Shown here: positions 1 to 6,751 of the stretch, one piece after another
Layout of the letters: the number at the start of each line of letters is the position of its first letter
How positions within the stretch are numbered: position 1 is the stretch's first letter
NCBI GenBank assembly: GCA_021767625.1
Contig: JAASTB010000051.1
Location: 1-10,292, forward strand
DNA: 10,292 nucleotides
Reading direction: 5' to 3'
Source of the DNA: Wenzhouxiangella sp.
GTDB lineage: Bacteria > Pseudomonadota > Gammaproteobacteria > Xanthomonadales > Wenzhouxiangellaceae
Translations under genes and position numbers: made by a program
The notes under the pieces: model-generated
Database searches by the model: none
What the model was told of the DNA's origin: nothing
What the model saw: the letters and a program-made list of their open reading frames with translations, nothing else

Positions 1-329
1 GCCACGGCTTCGGCCAGCATGCCGTCGTTGCCGTGCACGGTCAGGAAATCGACGTCGCGCCGGGCGAGCTGGGCGGTCGCGCGGCCGACGGTGGGCGGAA
101 TGTCGAACAGCTTGAGATCGGCGAACACGCGCTTGCCGGCCTGCTTGAGCTCATCGGCCAGTTCGAAATAGTGGCCGCTCAGGAAAAACTCGAGGCCGAG
201 CTTGTAGAAGCGCACGTGGTCGCCGAGTTGCCGGATCAGGCCGCGCGCGCGGTCGATGTCGGGCACGTCTAGGGCGAAGATCAGGCGTTCCGCGTCGGGA
301 ATGTTCCGGCGGTTTTCAGGCAGGCTCAT
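1..329 (-). CDS. pyrF: Orotidine 5'-phosphate decarboxylase, N-terminal part (cut by window edge)
   Basis: This enzyme decarboxylates OMP to UMP, the last step of de novo pyrimidine synthesis, in the cytoplasm. About 109 codons are visible, against roughly 230-240 aa for the family, so the C-terminal half of the TIM barrel lies outside the window. Visible signatures are the first-strand motif ALDVPD (residues 19-24), FYKLG with Lys43, and the catalytic DxKxxDI signature in FADLKLFDIPPTV (Asp71, Lys73, Asp76, Ile77). A strand ending in TVHGND follows. The ATG lies inside the end of the upstream hydrolase gene, giving a 14-bp overlap that suggests translational coupling. It is the last visible gene of the minus-strand cluster that begins with pyrE, the preceding step of the pathway. 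The identification is secure from the catalytic motif. What lies downstream cannot be seen. Confidence 0.95.
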   Translation of the reverse strand, partial: MSLPENRRNIPDAERLIFALDVPDIDRARGLIRQLGDHVRFYKLGLEFFLSGHYFELADELKQAGKRVFADLKLFDIPPTVGRATAQLARRDVDFLTVHGNDGMLAEAV

Positions 330-1149
330 TGAAATGCTCCAGGATGCTCGGGGCGATGCGGTCGGGGTGCACCAGGTGCAGGTGATGGCCGCCGGGGCAG
401 CTCACGGTCTCGCGGCGATGGCGCAGCGCAGCCAGGCGCAGAGCGAACATGCGCGAGTCCATCAGGCCCGTGCCCGCTTCGGAATGGATGTTGAGGACCG
501 GGCACTCGATGCCGGCGATCAGGTCGATGACCTGGGGTTCGGTATAGCGGTGGGCGGTGGGCCAGGTCAGGCGCAGGTCGTGGCCCCACTGCCATCCGCC
601 GTCGACCTCGATGAGGCCGCGCTCGGCCAGCAGCCTGGTCGACGCCTCGGTCAGGTCGCTGCCCTGGCGGCGCGCGGCGATGGCGTCCTCGCGCCGGGTG
701 TGCACGCGCCGCTCGCGCGGCTGCGAGCGCGCCACTGCCTTGCGCCAGCCCTCGGCCGTGCGGTCGGCTGGTGCCGACAAGGGGCCCAGTCCCTCGATGA
801 GCGCCATCGAGCGCACGCGATCGGGCGCGGCGGCGGCCACCAGGGTCGACACCGCGCCGCCGAGCGAGTGTCCGAGCAGGTTCGCCCGCTCCCAGCCCAG
901 CGCGTCGAGCACGGCCAGGACGTCGAAGGCGTAGTCGTCGAAGTGGTAGCGCGCGCCTTCGGGGCGTGGCGCGGAGCGGCCGTGACCGGGAAAGTCGATG
1001 GCCACCAGGTCGAGGCCGTCGAGGTGCTCGGCCAGCGGCAGGAAGGAGTGGGCGTTGTCGAGCCAGCCGTGCAGCGCCAGGACCGGAATGTCGCCGCGGC
1101 GCTGCCGCAGTCCGGCCACCCGGCCGTCGAACAGTTCGACGGCCTCCAT
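316..1149 (-). CDS. Alpha/beta-fold hydrolase, serine hydrolase-like family
   Basis: This is a predicted cytoplasmic alpha/beta hydrolase of 277 aa with unknown substrate. The oxyanion-hole segment LALHGWLDNAHSF lies at residues 24-36, and IDFPGHGRS follows the next strand (51-59). The nucleophile elbow GHSLGG places Ser95 as nucleophile. The C-terminal CPGGHHLHL offers His255 or His256 as the catalytic base. HGWLDN, the WQWGHDLRL segment near residue 186 and GGHHLHL resemble, from memory, the 'serine hydrolase-like' (SERHL/Kraken) branch of the superfamily. The acidic triad member is not obvious; the usual position after the strand VLNIHSEAG has no clear Asp. There is no signal peptide. The start overlaps the uvrD stop by one base (TGATG) and the end overlaps pyrF by 14 bp, so it is probably translated with its neighbours. 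An esterase role is an inference; a link to nucleotide metabolism is not shown. Confidence 0.85.
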   Translation of the reverse strand: MEAVELFDGRVAGLRQRRGDIPVLALHGWLDNAHSFLPLAEHLDGLDLVAIDFPGHGRSAPRPEGARYHFDDYAFDVLAVLDALGWERANLLGHSLGGAVSTLVAAAAPDRVRSMALIEGLGPLSAPADRTAEGWRKAVARSQPRERRVHTRREDAIAARRQGSDLTEASTRLLAERGLIEVDGGWQWGHDLRLTWPTAHRYTEPQVIDLIAGIECPVLNIHSEAGTGLMDSRMFALRLAALRHRRETVSCPGGHHLHLVHPDRIAPSILEHFNEPA

Positions 1150-3320
1150 CAGTCCAGCCGCTCCAGGTTGGCGTAGGACAGCACCAGCCATTTCTGGCCG
1201 GCGGTTTCGAAGTTGATCTGCACGCGGGCGTTGGGGCCGCTGCCCTCGACGTTGACCACGGTGCCGATGCCGAAGCGCTCGTGGCTGACCGTCGAGCCCA
1301 GGTTGAAGTCGTGCTCCGGCCCGGGCTGCGACATGCCGCCGCCCCCGAAGGCCGTGCCCGCGTAGCGCGCGGCCCGCGGCCGAACCTGTTCGGTCAGCTC
1401 CTCGGGCAGTTCGTCGAGGAAACGCGAGGGGTAGGTCGTCGAAGTCTGGCCGTGGAGCATGCGCGACTCGGCGTAGGTCAGGTAGAGGCGCTGCATGGCC
1501 CGCGTCATGCCCACGTAGCACAGGCGGCGCTCTTCGGACAGGCGTCCGGGCTCCTCGGTCGACTTCTGGTGCGGGAACAGCCCCTCCTCCATGCCGGACA
1601 GGAACACCAGGGGAAACTCCAGGCCCTTGGCCGAGTGCAGGGTCATCAGCTGCACGCAGTCCTGCCACTTTTCGCCCTGGTGCTCGCCTGCCTCCAGCGC
1701 AGCCTGGGCCAGGAAGGAGGCCAGCGGGCTCAGGCCCGACTGCTCGTCCTCGAGCGGCTGGTCGAAGGTCTCGGCGGCGCGAATCAGTTCGGTCAGGTTC
1801 TCTTCGCGCGACTCGGCCCGGTCGGGCGCCTCGCGCTGCCGGTACCAGCGCGCCAGGTCGGCGGTCTCGACCACCGCCGACATCAGCTCGCCCAGCGAGG
1901 CGTCGCGGGTGCGCCGGTCGAGGTCGTTGATGATCTCGAGGAACTGCGCCACCGCGTTGCCGGCCCGAGCGGCAAACGCGCCGGAGTCGCGCATGGCCGT
2001 GGCGGCGGCGAACAGGGACGTGCCGTTGGAGCGCGCGTGCTCGCGCACGGCGGCCACGGTGCGCTCGCCGATGCCGCGCGCGGGCACGTTGACAACCCGC
2101 TCGAAGGCCGGGTCGTCGTCTCGGTTGTGGACCAGCCTGAGGTAGCCCATGGCGTCCTTGATCTCGGCGCGCTCGAAGAAGCGCTGGCCGCCGTAGACGC
2201 GGTAGGGAATGCCTTCGGCCAGCAGTTGGTGCTCGAACAGGCGCGACTGGGCGTTGGAGCGATACAGCACGGCCGCTTCCGAAGCTGCGCCGCCCTGCTC
2301 GAGCCAGTCGCGGATGCGCGCGACCACGAATTCGGCCTCCTCCTCGGCGCTGAAGGCCGAGAAGATGCGGATCGGTTCGCCCTGCTCGCCCTCGGTCCAC
2401 AGGTTCTTGCCCATCCGTTCTTCGTTATTGGCGATGACCCGGTTGGCCGCCTCGAGGATGGTGGCCGTGGAACGGTAGTTCTGTTCCAGGCGGATCACGG
2501 TGGGGTCGAAGTCGCGCGCGAAATCCGAGACGTTCTCCACCCGCGCGCCGCGCCAGCCGTAGATCGACTGGTCGTCGTCGCCGACGACGAACAGGCGGGC
2601 GCGGTCGCCGGCGATGATGCGCACCAGCGCGTACTGGAGCTTGTTGGTGTCCTGGAATTCGTCGATCAGGATGTGGCCGAAGCGGTCGCGGTACTGCGCC
2701 TGGCGCGCCGGGTTGTCGCGCAGCAGTTCGAGCGTGCGCAGCAGCAGCTCGGCAAAGTCCACCAGGCCTGAGCGCTCGCAGTAGTCCTGGTAGTTGCGGT
2801 AGATCGCCACCTGGGTGAGCGCATGCGGGTTGTCGAAGGGCTCGATGTGCTCGGGCCGGCGCCCCTCGTCCTTGTGATGGTTGATGAAGCCCTGCTGCTG
2901 CCGGGCCGGATACTCGCCCTCGTCGAGCTCCATGTCGCGGATCACGCGCCGGATCAGGCGGTACTGGTCCTCGCTGTCGAGGATCTGGAAGGTCTCGGGC
3001 AGGCCGACGTCGGCAGCGTGCATGCGCAGGATGCGGTGGCAGATGCCGTGGAAGGTGCCGATCCACAGCCCGTCGGGGCGCAGGCCCAGCAACTTGCCGA
3101 CGCGCGCGCGCATTTCGCCGGCGGCCTTGTTGGTGAAGGTCACCGCCAGCAGGCCCATCGGGCTGACGTGATGGACCTGGATCAGCCAGGCGATGCGATG
3201 GACGAGCACGCGCGTCTTGCCCGAGCCGGCGCCCGCGAGCACGAGCACGTGCCCGTCCTCGGCGGTGACCGCCTCGCGCTGCGCGTCGTTGAGATCTTCG
3301 AGCAGGTGGCTGACGTCCAT
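1149..3320 (-). CDS. uvrD: DNA helicase II, UvrD (superfamily 1A, 3'-5')
   Basis: ATP-driven 3'-5' DNA helicase that removes the incised strand in nucleotide excision repair and unwinds nicked DNA in mismatch repair. The 723-aa product is close to the 720 aa of E. coli UvrD, and its start resembles it strongly. Motifs in order are the Q-motif around LNDAQ (10-14), Walker A GAGSGKT with Lys35 (30-36), Ia TFTNKAA (61-67), II DEFQD (220-224), III GDDDQSIYGWRGA (247-259), IV LEQNYRST (278-285), V LHSAKGLEFP (561-570) and VI CYVGMTRA (601-608). The C-terminal segment from about residue 677 (VSHERFGIGTVV...) is the Tudor-like fold that binds RNA polymerase in E. coli UvrD. The full length and Tudor tail favour UvrD over Rep or PcrA. 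The ATG lies 6 bp after the purD stop. No frameshift or missing motif was seen. Confidence 0.97.
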   Translation of the reverse strand: MDVSHLLEDLNDAQREAVTAEDGHVLVLAGAGSGKTRVLVHRIAWLIQVHHVSPMGLLAVTFTNKAAGEMRARVGKLLGLRPDGLWIGTFHGICHRILRMHAADVGLPETFQILDSEDQYRLIRRVIRDMELDEGEYPARQQQGFINHHKDEGRRPEHIEPFDNPHALTQVAIYRNYQDYCERSGLVDFAELLLRTLELLRDNPARQAQYRDRFGHILIDEFQDTNKLQYALVRIIAGDRARLFVVGDDDQSIYGWRGARVENVSDFARDFDPTVIRLEQNYRSTATILEAANRVIANNEERMGKNLWTEGEQGEPIRIFSAFSAEEEAEFVVARIRDWLEQGGAASEAAVLYRSNAQSRLFEHQLLAEGIPYRVYGGQRFFERAEIKDAMGYLRLVHNRDDDPAFERVVNVPARGIGERTVAAVREHARSNGTSLFAAATAMRDSGAFAARAGNAVAQFLEIINDLDRRTRDASLGELMSAVVETADLARWYRQREAPDRAESREENLTELIRAAETFDQPLEDEQSGLSPLASFLAQAALEAGEHQGEKWQDCVQLMTLHSAKGLEFPLVFLSGMEEGLFPHQKSTEEPGRLSEERRLCYVGMTRAMQRLYLTYAESRMLHGQTSTTYPSRFLDELPEELTEQVRPRAARYAGTAFGGGGMSQPGPEHDFNLGSTVSHERFGIGTVVNVEGSGPNARVQINFETAGQKWLVLSYANLERLD

Positions 3321-3326
3321 GCGGCG

Positions 3327-4607
3327 TCAGCTCCGTTCGATCGCCCGGAAACCGATATCCGACCGGTAGAAGGCGTCCTCGAAGCCGACCTGGGCGATCC
3401 ACTGGTAGGCCAGCGCCTGGGCCTGTTTCGGCGTGTCGCCCAGGGCGCACAGGGCGAGCACGCGCCCGCCGCTGGTCACCACCCGGCCTTCGTCGTCGAT
3501 GGCCGTTCCGGCGTGAAAGATCTTCACGTCGGCGGGGAAGTTCGAGTCGAGTCCCGTGATCGGGCGGCCTTTCTCGTAGCTGCCGGGATAGCCCCCGGCG
3601 GCCATGACCACGGCCAGGGCCGTGCGCTCGTCCCACTCGGGCTCGATCTCGTCGAGCGTGCCTTCGAGGGCGTGCTCGATGATCTCGACGAGGTCGGATT
3701 CGAGCCGGAACAGGATCGGCTGGGTTTCGGGGTCGCCGAAGCGCACGTTGAATTCCAGCACCTTCGGCCCGGTTGCGGTGAGCATCACGCCGGCGTAGAG
3801 AAAGCCGGTGAATGCCGAATCGTCTTCGGCGAGCCCGGCGAGCGTCGGCTCGATGACTTCCTCGACGATTCGCCGGTGAATGGTCTCGTCGACGACCGGG
3901 GCCGGCGAGTAAGCGCCCATGCCGCCGGTGTTGGGGCCGCGGTCGCCGTCGTCGCGGCGCTTGTGGTCCTGGCTGGAGGCCATCGACAGGAACTGGCGCC
4001 CGCTGGCGACGACGATGAAGCTGGCTTCCTCTCCGATCAGGAACTCCTCGATCACCACGCGCCGGCCGGCCTGGCCGAAGGCCTCCCCGGAAAGCATGTC
4101 CTCGAGCGTGGCGCGGGCGTCGGCCTCGGTCTCGACGATGACCACGCCCTTGCCGGCGGCCAGGCCGTCGGCCTTGAGCACCACCGGCAGGCCGATGCCG
4201 TGGATCATCTCCATGCCTTCTTCGACATCGTCGACCACGCCAAAGGCGGCGGTGGGGATGTCGTGGCGGAACATGAAATCCTTGGCGAAGGCCTTGGACG
4301 ACTCCAGGCGTGCCGCGTCGGCGCTGGGTCCGAAGCACTTCAGGCCGGCGGCGTCGAAGCGGTCGACGATGCCGGCGGCCAGCGGCGCCTCCGGACCGAC
4401 CACGGTCAGCCCGACCGACTCCGACCGGGCCAGCTCGATCAGCCCGTCGATGTCCTCGGCCCCGACCGCGGCATTGCGCATGCCCGGTTCACGCGCCGTG
4501 CCGGCATTGCCGGGCGCGACGATGACTTCCGAAACCTTGTCCGACTGCGCCAGCTTCCAGGCCAACGCATGCTCACGACCACCGCCGCCGACGACGAGGA
4601 CTTTCAT
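3327..4607 (-). CDS. purD: Phosphoribosylamine--glycine ligase (GAR synthetase)
   Basis: Joins 5-phosphoribosylamine and glycine with ATP to give glycinamide ribonucleotide, the second step of de novo purine synthesis. The 426 aa length is normal for a monofunctional PurD. Visible landmarks are the N-terminal GGGGREHA (7-14), GPEAPLAAGI (71-80), the ATP-grasp segment KADGLAAGKGV (145-155), the DHKRRDDGDRGPNTGGMGAY region (214-233) and the metal/ATP-binding LEFNVRFGDPETQ (284-296). A C-terminal domain around ITGLDSNFPADVKIFHAGT follows. The start MKVLVVGGGG is typical of the family. It follows purH as in the common purHD arrangement, but with a 261-bp gap that contains a palindromic repeat element. 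It is followed after 6 bp by uvrD. A TACAAT box upstream could give it some transcription of its own. Confidence 0.97.
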   Translation of the reverse strand: MKVLVVGGGGREHALAWKLAQSDKVSEVIVAPGNAGTAREPGMRNAAVGAEDIDGLIELARSESVGLTVVGPEAPLAAGIVDRFDAAGLKCFGPSADAARLESSKAFAKDFMFRHDIPTAAFGVVDDVEEGMEMIHGIGLPVVLKADGLAAGKGVVIVETEADARATLEDMLSGEAFGQAGRRVVIEEFLIGEEASFIVVASGRQFLSMASSQDHKRRDDGDRGPNTGGMGAYSPAPVVDETIHRRIVEEVIEPTLAGLAEDDSAFTGFLYAGVMLTATGPKVLEFNVRFGDPETQPILFRLESDLVEIIEHALEGTLDEIEPEWDERTALAVVMAAGGYPGSYEKGRPITGLDSNFPADVKIFHAGTAIDDEGRVVTSGGRVLALCALGDTPKQAQALAYQWIAQVGFEDAFYRSDIGFRAIERS

Positions 4608-4638
4608 GGGGTGCTATCCGGGTTCTGGGTACCGGCTC

Positions 4639-4644
4639 ATTGTA
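4639..4644 (-). promoter_or_regulatory. Possible -10 box upstream of purD
   Basis: On the minus strand the hexamer TACAAT matches the sigma70 -10 consensus at 5 of 6 positions. It ends 31 bases before the purD ATG, which would give a 5' leader of about 25 nt. The 17-bp upstream position holds no recognisable -35 hexamer, and there is no extended -10 TG. It could drive purD, uvrD and the genes below independently of purH. In GC-rich DNA such a box is noticeable, but a chance match remains quite possible. Confidence 0.25.
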
Positions 4645-4675
4645 GCGCGGCTTCGGTTGTGTTCGGGGGTGGTAC

Positions 4676-4846
4676 GGGGTCTCACGCGGAGCCGCAGAGG
4701 GGCAGAGTACGCAGAGAGAAGAAAGAGAAAACCATGAATCGTGAGAACGCACTTATTTCGTCGCAATCCTCGTGGCCATGCGCTTGGTTGGTCCTTGTGT
4801 TTTCTCTGCGGCCTCTGCTCCTCAGCGGCTCTGCGTGAGACACCCC
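4676..4846. repeat. Palindromic repeat element with GCAGAG-unit arms, between purH and purD
   Basis: An element of about 170 bp bounded by GGGG and CCCC. The left arm (about 4676-4719) and the reverse complement of the right arm (about 4801-4846) match over roughly 38 bp with about five mismatches; the right arm has two extra bases next to its CCCC. Each arm consists of four imperfect units ending in GAG. On the left these are CACGCGGAG, CCGCAGAG, GGGCAGAG and TACGCAGAG. On the right (reverse complement) they are CACGCAGAG, CCGCTGAG, GAGCAGAG and GCCGCAGAG. Unit lengths are 9-8-8-9 in both. A 19-base all-purine run (4713-4731) follows the left arm, and a less GC-rich centre of about 70 bp lies between the arms. 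The flanks GGTAC and GGCAC could be a decayed 5-bp target duplication, which is weak. It looks like a non-coding MITE- or REP-like element. In purH-purD mRNA it would form a long hairpin without a U-tract. Confidence 0.75.
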
Positions 4847-4868
4847 GGCACGACGCCCAACCGAAGCC

Positions 4869-6410
4869 TCAGTGACGGAAGTGGCGTCGGCCCGTCAGCA
4901 CCATGGCGATGCCGTGCTTGTTGCAGGCGTCGATGACTTCCTGGTCGCGCTTGGAGCCGCCGGGCTGGATGACGGCCTTGATGCCGCGTTCGGCGGCGGC
5001 CTCGATGCTGTCGGCAAACGGGAAGAAGGCGTCGGAGGCCATCACCGCGCCGTCGAGCGACAGGTCGGCCGATTCGGCCTTGATCGCGGCGAAGCGGGCC
5101 GAATCGACGCGGCTCATCTGGCCGGCGCCGATGCCCACGGTGGCGCGGTCCTTCGCGTAGACGATGGCGTTGGAGCGAACCAGGCGCACCGCCGCCCAGG
5201 CGAAACGCAGGTCGTCGAGCTCGGCGTCGTCCGGCGAGCGCTCGGTGACAATCTCCAGTTGCGGCACGGTCTGCCAGTCGTCGGCCGCCTGGACCAGCCA
5301 GCCGCCGTCGATGGCGCGCAGCTCCAGGGGCTGGGGTGCGGCGTCGCCGGGCGTGAGCACGCGCACGTTGGGCTTGGCGGCCAGCATTTCGCGGGCCTCG
5401 CTGCTCACCGACGGGGCGATCAGCACTTCCATGAACTGCTTGAGAAGCCGGCCGGCCAGTTCGCCGTCGACTTCGCGGTTGACGGCGATGATGCCGCCGA
5501 AGGCCGAGGTCGGGTCACAGGCCAGGGCCTTGTCGTAGGCTTCGGCGACGCCGGCGCCCTGGGCCGCACCGCAGGGGTTGCTGTGCTTGACGATCACGCA
5601 GGCCGGCGCCTCGCCCAGGCTTCTCACGCCGGCCCAGGCGGCGTCGGCGTCGAGCAGGTTGTTGTAGCTCAGGGGCTTGCCCTGCAGCGGCTGGCAGCCG
5701 GCCAGGCCGTGCGCGCCCTGGCCGCGCACCCGGTAGACGCCGGCGGCCTGGTGGGGGTTCTCGCCGTAGCGCAGCGGCTGGACGGCGTCGAGCGAGAGGT
5801 TGATCTTCGGCGGCAATTCGCTCTCGGCGTCGCGGGCCGACAGCCACTGGCTGATCTGGCCGTCATAGGCGCAGGTGTGCGCGAACGCCTTGGTGGCCAG
5901 GCCGCGGCGACCGCTCTCGCCGGGCCCCTCGGGCAGGCTTTCGATGAAGGCGGGATAGTCGTCCGGGTCGCACAGGACGCAGACGTCGCGGTGGTTCTTG
6001 GCGGCCGCTCGCAGCATGGCCGGCCCGCCGATGTCGATGTTCTCGATGGCCTCGCCGAGCGTGCAGTCCGGGTTCGCGACGGTTTCGGCAAACGGGTAGA
6101 GATTGACCACCACCACGTCGATGCGCTCGATGCCGTGCTCGGCCATGACCGCCGCGTCGGTGTCGCGCCGCCCCAGGATGCCGCCGTGGACTTTCGGGTG
6201 CAGGGTCTTGACGCGGCCGCCCATGATCTCGGGAAAGCCCGTCAGTTCGCCGACTTCGGTGACGGTCAGGCCGGCCTCGGTCAGGGTTCGCGCCGTGCCG
6301 CCCGTCGACAGCAGCCCGAAACCGGCTTCGTCGAGGCGGTGGGCGAGTTCCACCAGCCCGCGCTTGTCGGACACGCTCAGCAGGGCCCAGCGTCGATTCG
6401 GATCGTTCAT
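4869..6410 (-). CDS. purH: Bifunctional AICAR transformylase / IMP cyclohydrolase
   Basis: Catalyses the last two steps of de novo purine synthesis: formylation of AICAR with 10-formyl-THF, then ring closure to IMP. The product has 513 aa, slightly shorter than the 529 aa of E. coli PurH. The N-terminal cyclohydrolase (MGS-like) domain shows LLSVSDK (10-16), LSTGGTA (34-40), KTLHPKVHGGIL (68-79) and NLYPF (103-107). The C-terminal transformylase shows RYGENPHQ (214-221), SYNNLLDADAAW (248-259), the catalytic KHSNPCG with Lys275 and His276 (275-281), DPTSAFGG (299-306) and a normal end in LTGRRHFRH. The ATG lies 9 bp after the fis stop. The best Shine-Dalgarno-like GGAG lies in the last fis codons, about 12 bases from the ATG, which suggests coupling to fis translation. 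The domains look intact. Confidence 0.97.
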   Translation of the reverse strand: MNDPNRRWALLSVSDKRGLVELAHRLDEAGFGLLSTGGTARTLTEAGLTVTEVGELTGFPEIMGGRVKTLHPKVHGGILGRRDTDAAVMAEHGIERIDVVVVNLYPFAETVANPDCTLGEAIENIDIGGPAMLRAAAKNHRDVCVLCDPDDYPAFIESLPEGPGESGRRGLATKAFAHTCAYDGQISQWLSARDAESELPPKINLSLDAVQPLRYGENPHQAAGVYRVRGQGAHGLAGCQPLQGKPLSYNNLLDADAAWAGVRSLGEAPACVIVKHSNPCGAAQGAGVAEAYDKALACDPTSAFGGIIAVNREVDGELAGRLLKQFMEVLIAPSVSSEAREMLAAKPNVRVLTPGDAAPQPLELRAIDGGWLVQAADDWQTVPQLEIVTERSPDDAELDDLRFAWAAVRLVRSNAIVYAKDRATVGIGAGQMSRVDSARFAAIKAESADLSLDGAVMASDAFFPFADSIEAAAERGIKAVIQPGGSKRDQEVIDACNKHGIAMVLTGRRHFRH

Positions 6411-6419
6411 GGGAAGTGA

Positions 6420-6671
6420 CTACTCCAGGCCGTAGCGGCGGATGCGGTTGCGCAGGGTGGTGCGGGTGATGCCGAGGATGTCGGCGGCCTTCGACTGGTT
6501 GCCGCCGGTGTGCTCGAGCACGGTTTCGACCAGCGCGCGCTCGGCTTCGCCCATGATCAGGCCGTGCAGGTTGTCGGGCGGTGTGTCGCCCATGTCGTCC
6601 AGGTACTGGCGGACGACGCAGCGCACGAATTCATGCAGGCACGGGCCCTGGTCTGGCTGCTTATCGGACAA
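6420..6671 (-). CDS. fis: DNA-binding protein Fis (TTG start)
   Basis: Fis is a small dimeric nucleoid protein that bends DNA and activates rRNA promoters in fast-growing gammaproteobacteria. The C-terminal half GGNQSKAADILGITRTTLRNRIRRYG (56-81, cited in part: GGNQSKAA...TLRNRI) is the classic Fis helix-turn-helix. The preceding DNLHGLIMGEAERALVETVL forms the dimer helices. The open frame extends upstream to 7190, but Fis proteins are about 80-100 aa. The best start is the TTG at 6671-6669, with GAGGGA at 6685-6680 eight bases upstream, giving 83 aa beginning MSDKQPDQG. No ATG or GTG in frame gives a sensible N-terminus. Enterobacterial fis follows dusB; here it sits between a DUF3426 gene and purH. 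A hairpin could bury the start region. Confidence 0.9.
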   Translation of the reverse strand: MSDKQPDQGPCLHEFVRCVVRQYLDDMGDTPPDNLHGLIMGEAERALVETVLEHTGGNQSKAADILGITRTTLRNRIRRYGLE

Positions 6672-6695
6672 GCTTCGAGTCCCTCGACAGGCTTG
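6669..6695 (-). promoter_or_regulatory. Predicted hairpin over the fis ribosome-binding site and TTG start
   Basis: In the minus-strand RNA, CAAGC (6695-6691) can pair with GCTTG (6673-6669), and TCGAG (6687-6683) with CTCGA (6679-6675). They are separated by a 3-against-1 internal loop and closed by the triloop GGA. The outer stem contains all three bases of the proposed TTG codon, and half of the GAGGGA ribosome-binding site lies in the inner stem. That would lower fis translation unless opened, for example by ribosomes finishing the upstream gene. The base pairs are read directly from the sequence; the control role is an inference and depends on the start assignment. Confidence 0.4.
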
Positions 6696-6708
6696 GAATG
6701 ATCGGCCA

Positions 6709-6724
6709 TTGCGGCGAACCGCAA
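6709..6724 (-). other. Small stem-loop with TTCG loop upstream of fis
   Basis: On the minus strand TTGCGG and CCGCAA form a perfect 6-bp stem around the tetraloop TTCG, in the 80-bp gap between the zinc-ribbon gene stop and the fis start. UUCG loops are unusually stable in RNA, though the favoured closing pair is C-G and here it is G-C. No T-tract follows, so it does not look like an intrinsic terminator. It may protect an RNA end or be chance. The rest of this gap (6672-6751) is relatively AT-rich but has no promoter that can be called with confidence. Confidence 0.3.
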
Positions 6725-6751
6725 ACCTTAGCACAACTGGGATGGGTTCTA

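Noticed and set aside
966..2771. Long plus-strand open frames opposite uvrD, purD and purH (500-670 codons)
   Set aside because: High GC with biased third positions removes stop codons from the antisense frames. The proteins are low-complexity in Val, Ala, Gly, Arg and His and show no recognisable domains, while the opposite strand holds complete conserved enzymes.
4734..4838. Plus-strand 34-codon ORF inside the repeat element (starts MNREN)
   Set aside because: It lies in the palindrome, is only the tail of a longer antisense frame, and its second half is the translated GCAGAG arm. No ribosome-binding site was seen. Short ORFs of this kind are what such repeats produce by chance.
4676..4846. 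Repeat element read as an intrinsic terminator
   Set aside because: On neither strand is the hairpin followed by a T-tract, and the arms are far longer and more interrupted than in a normal terminator.
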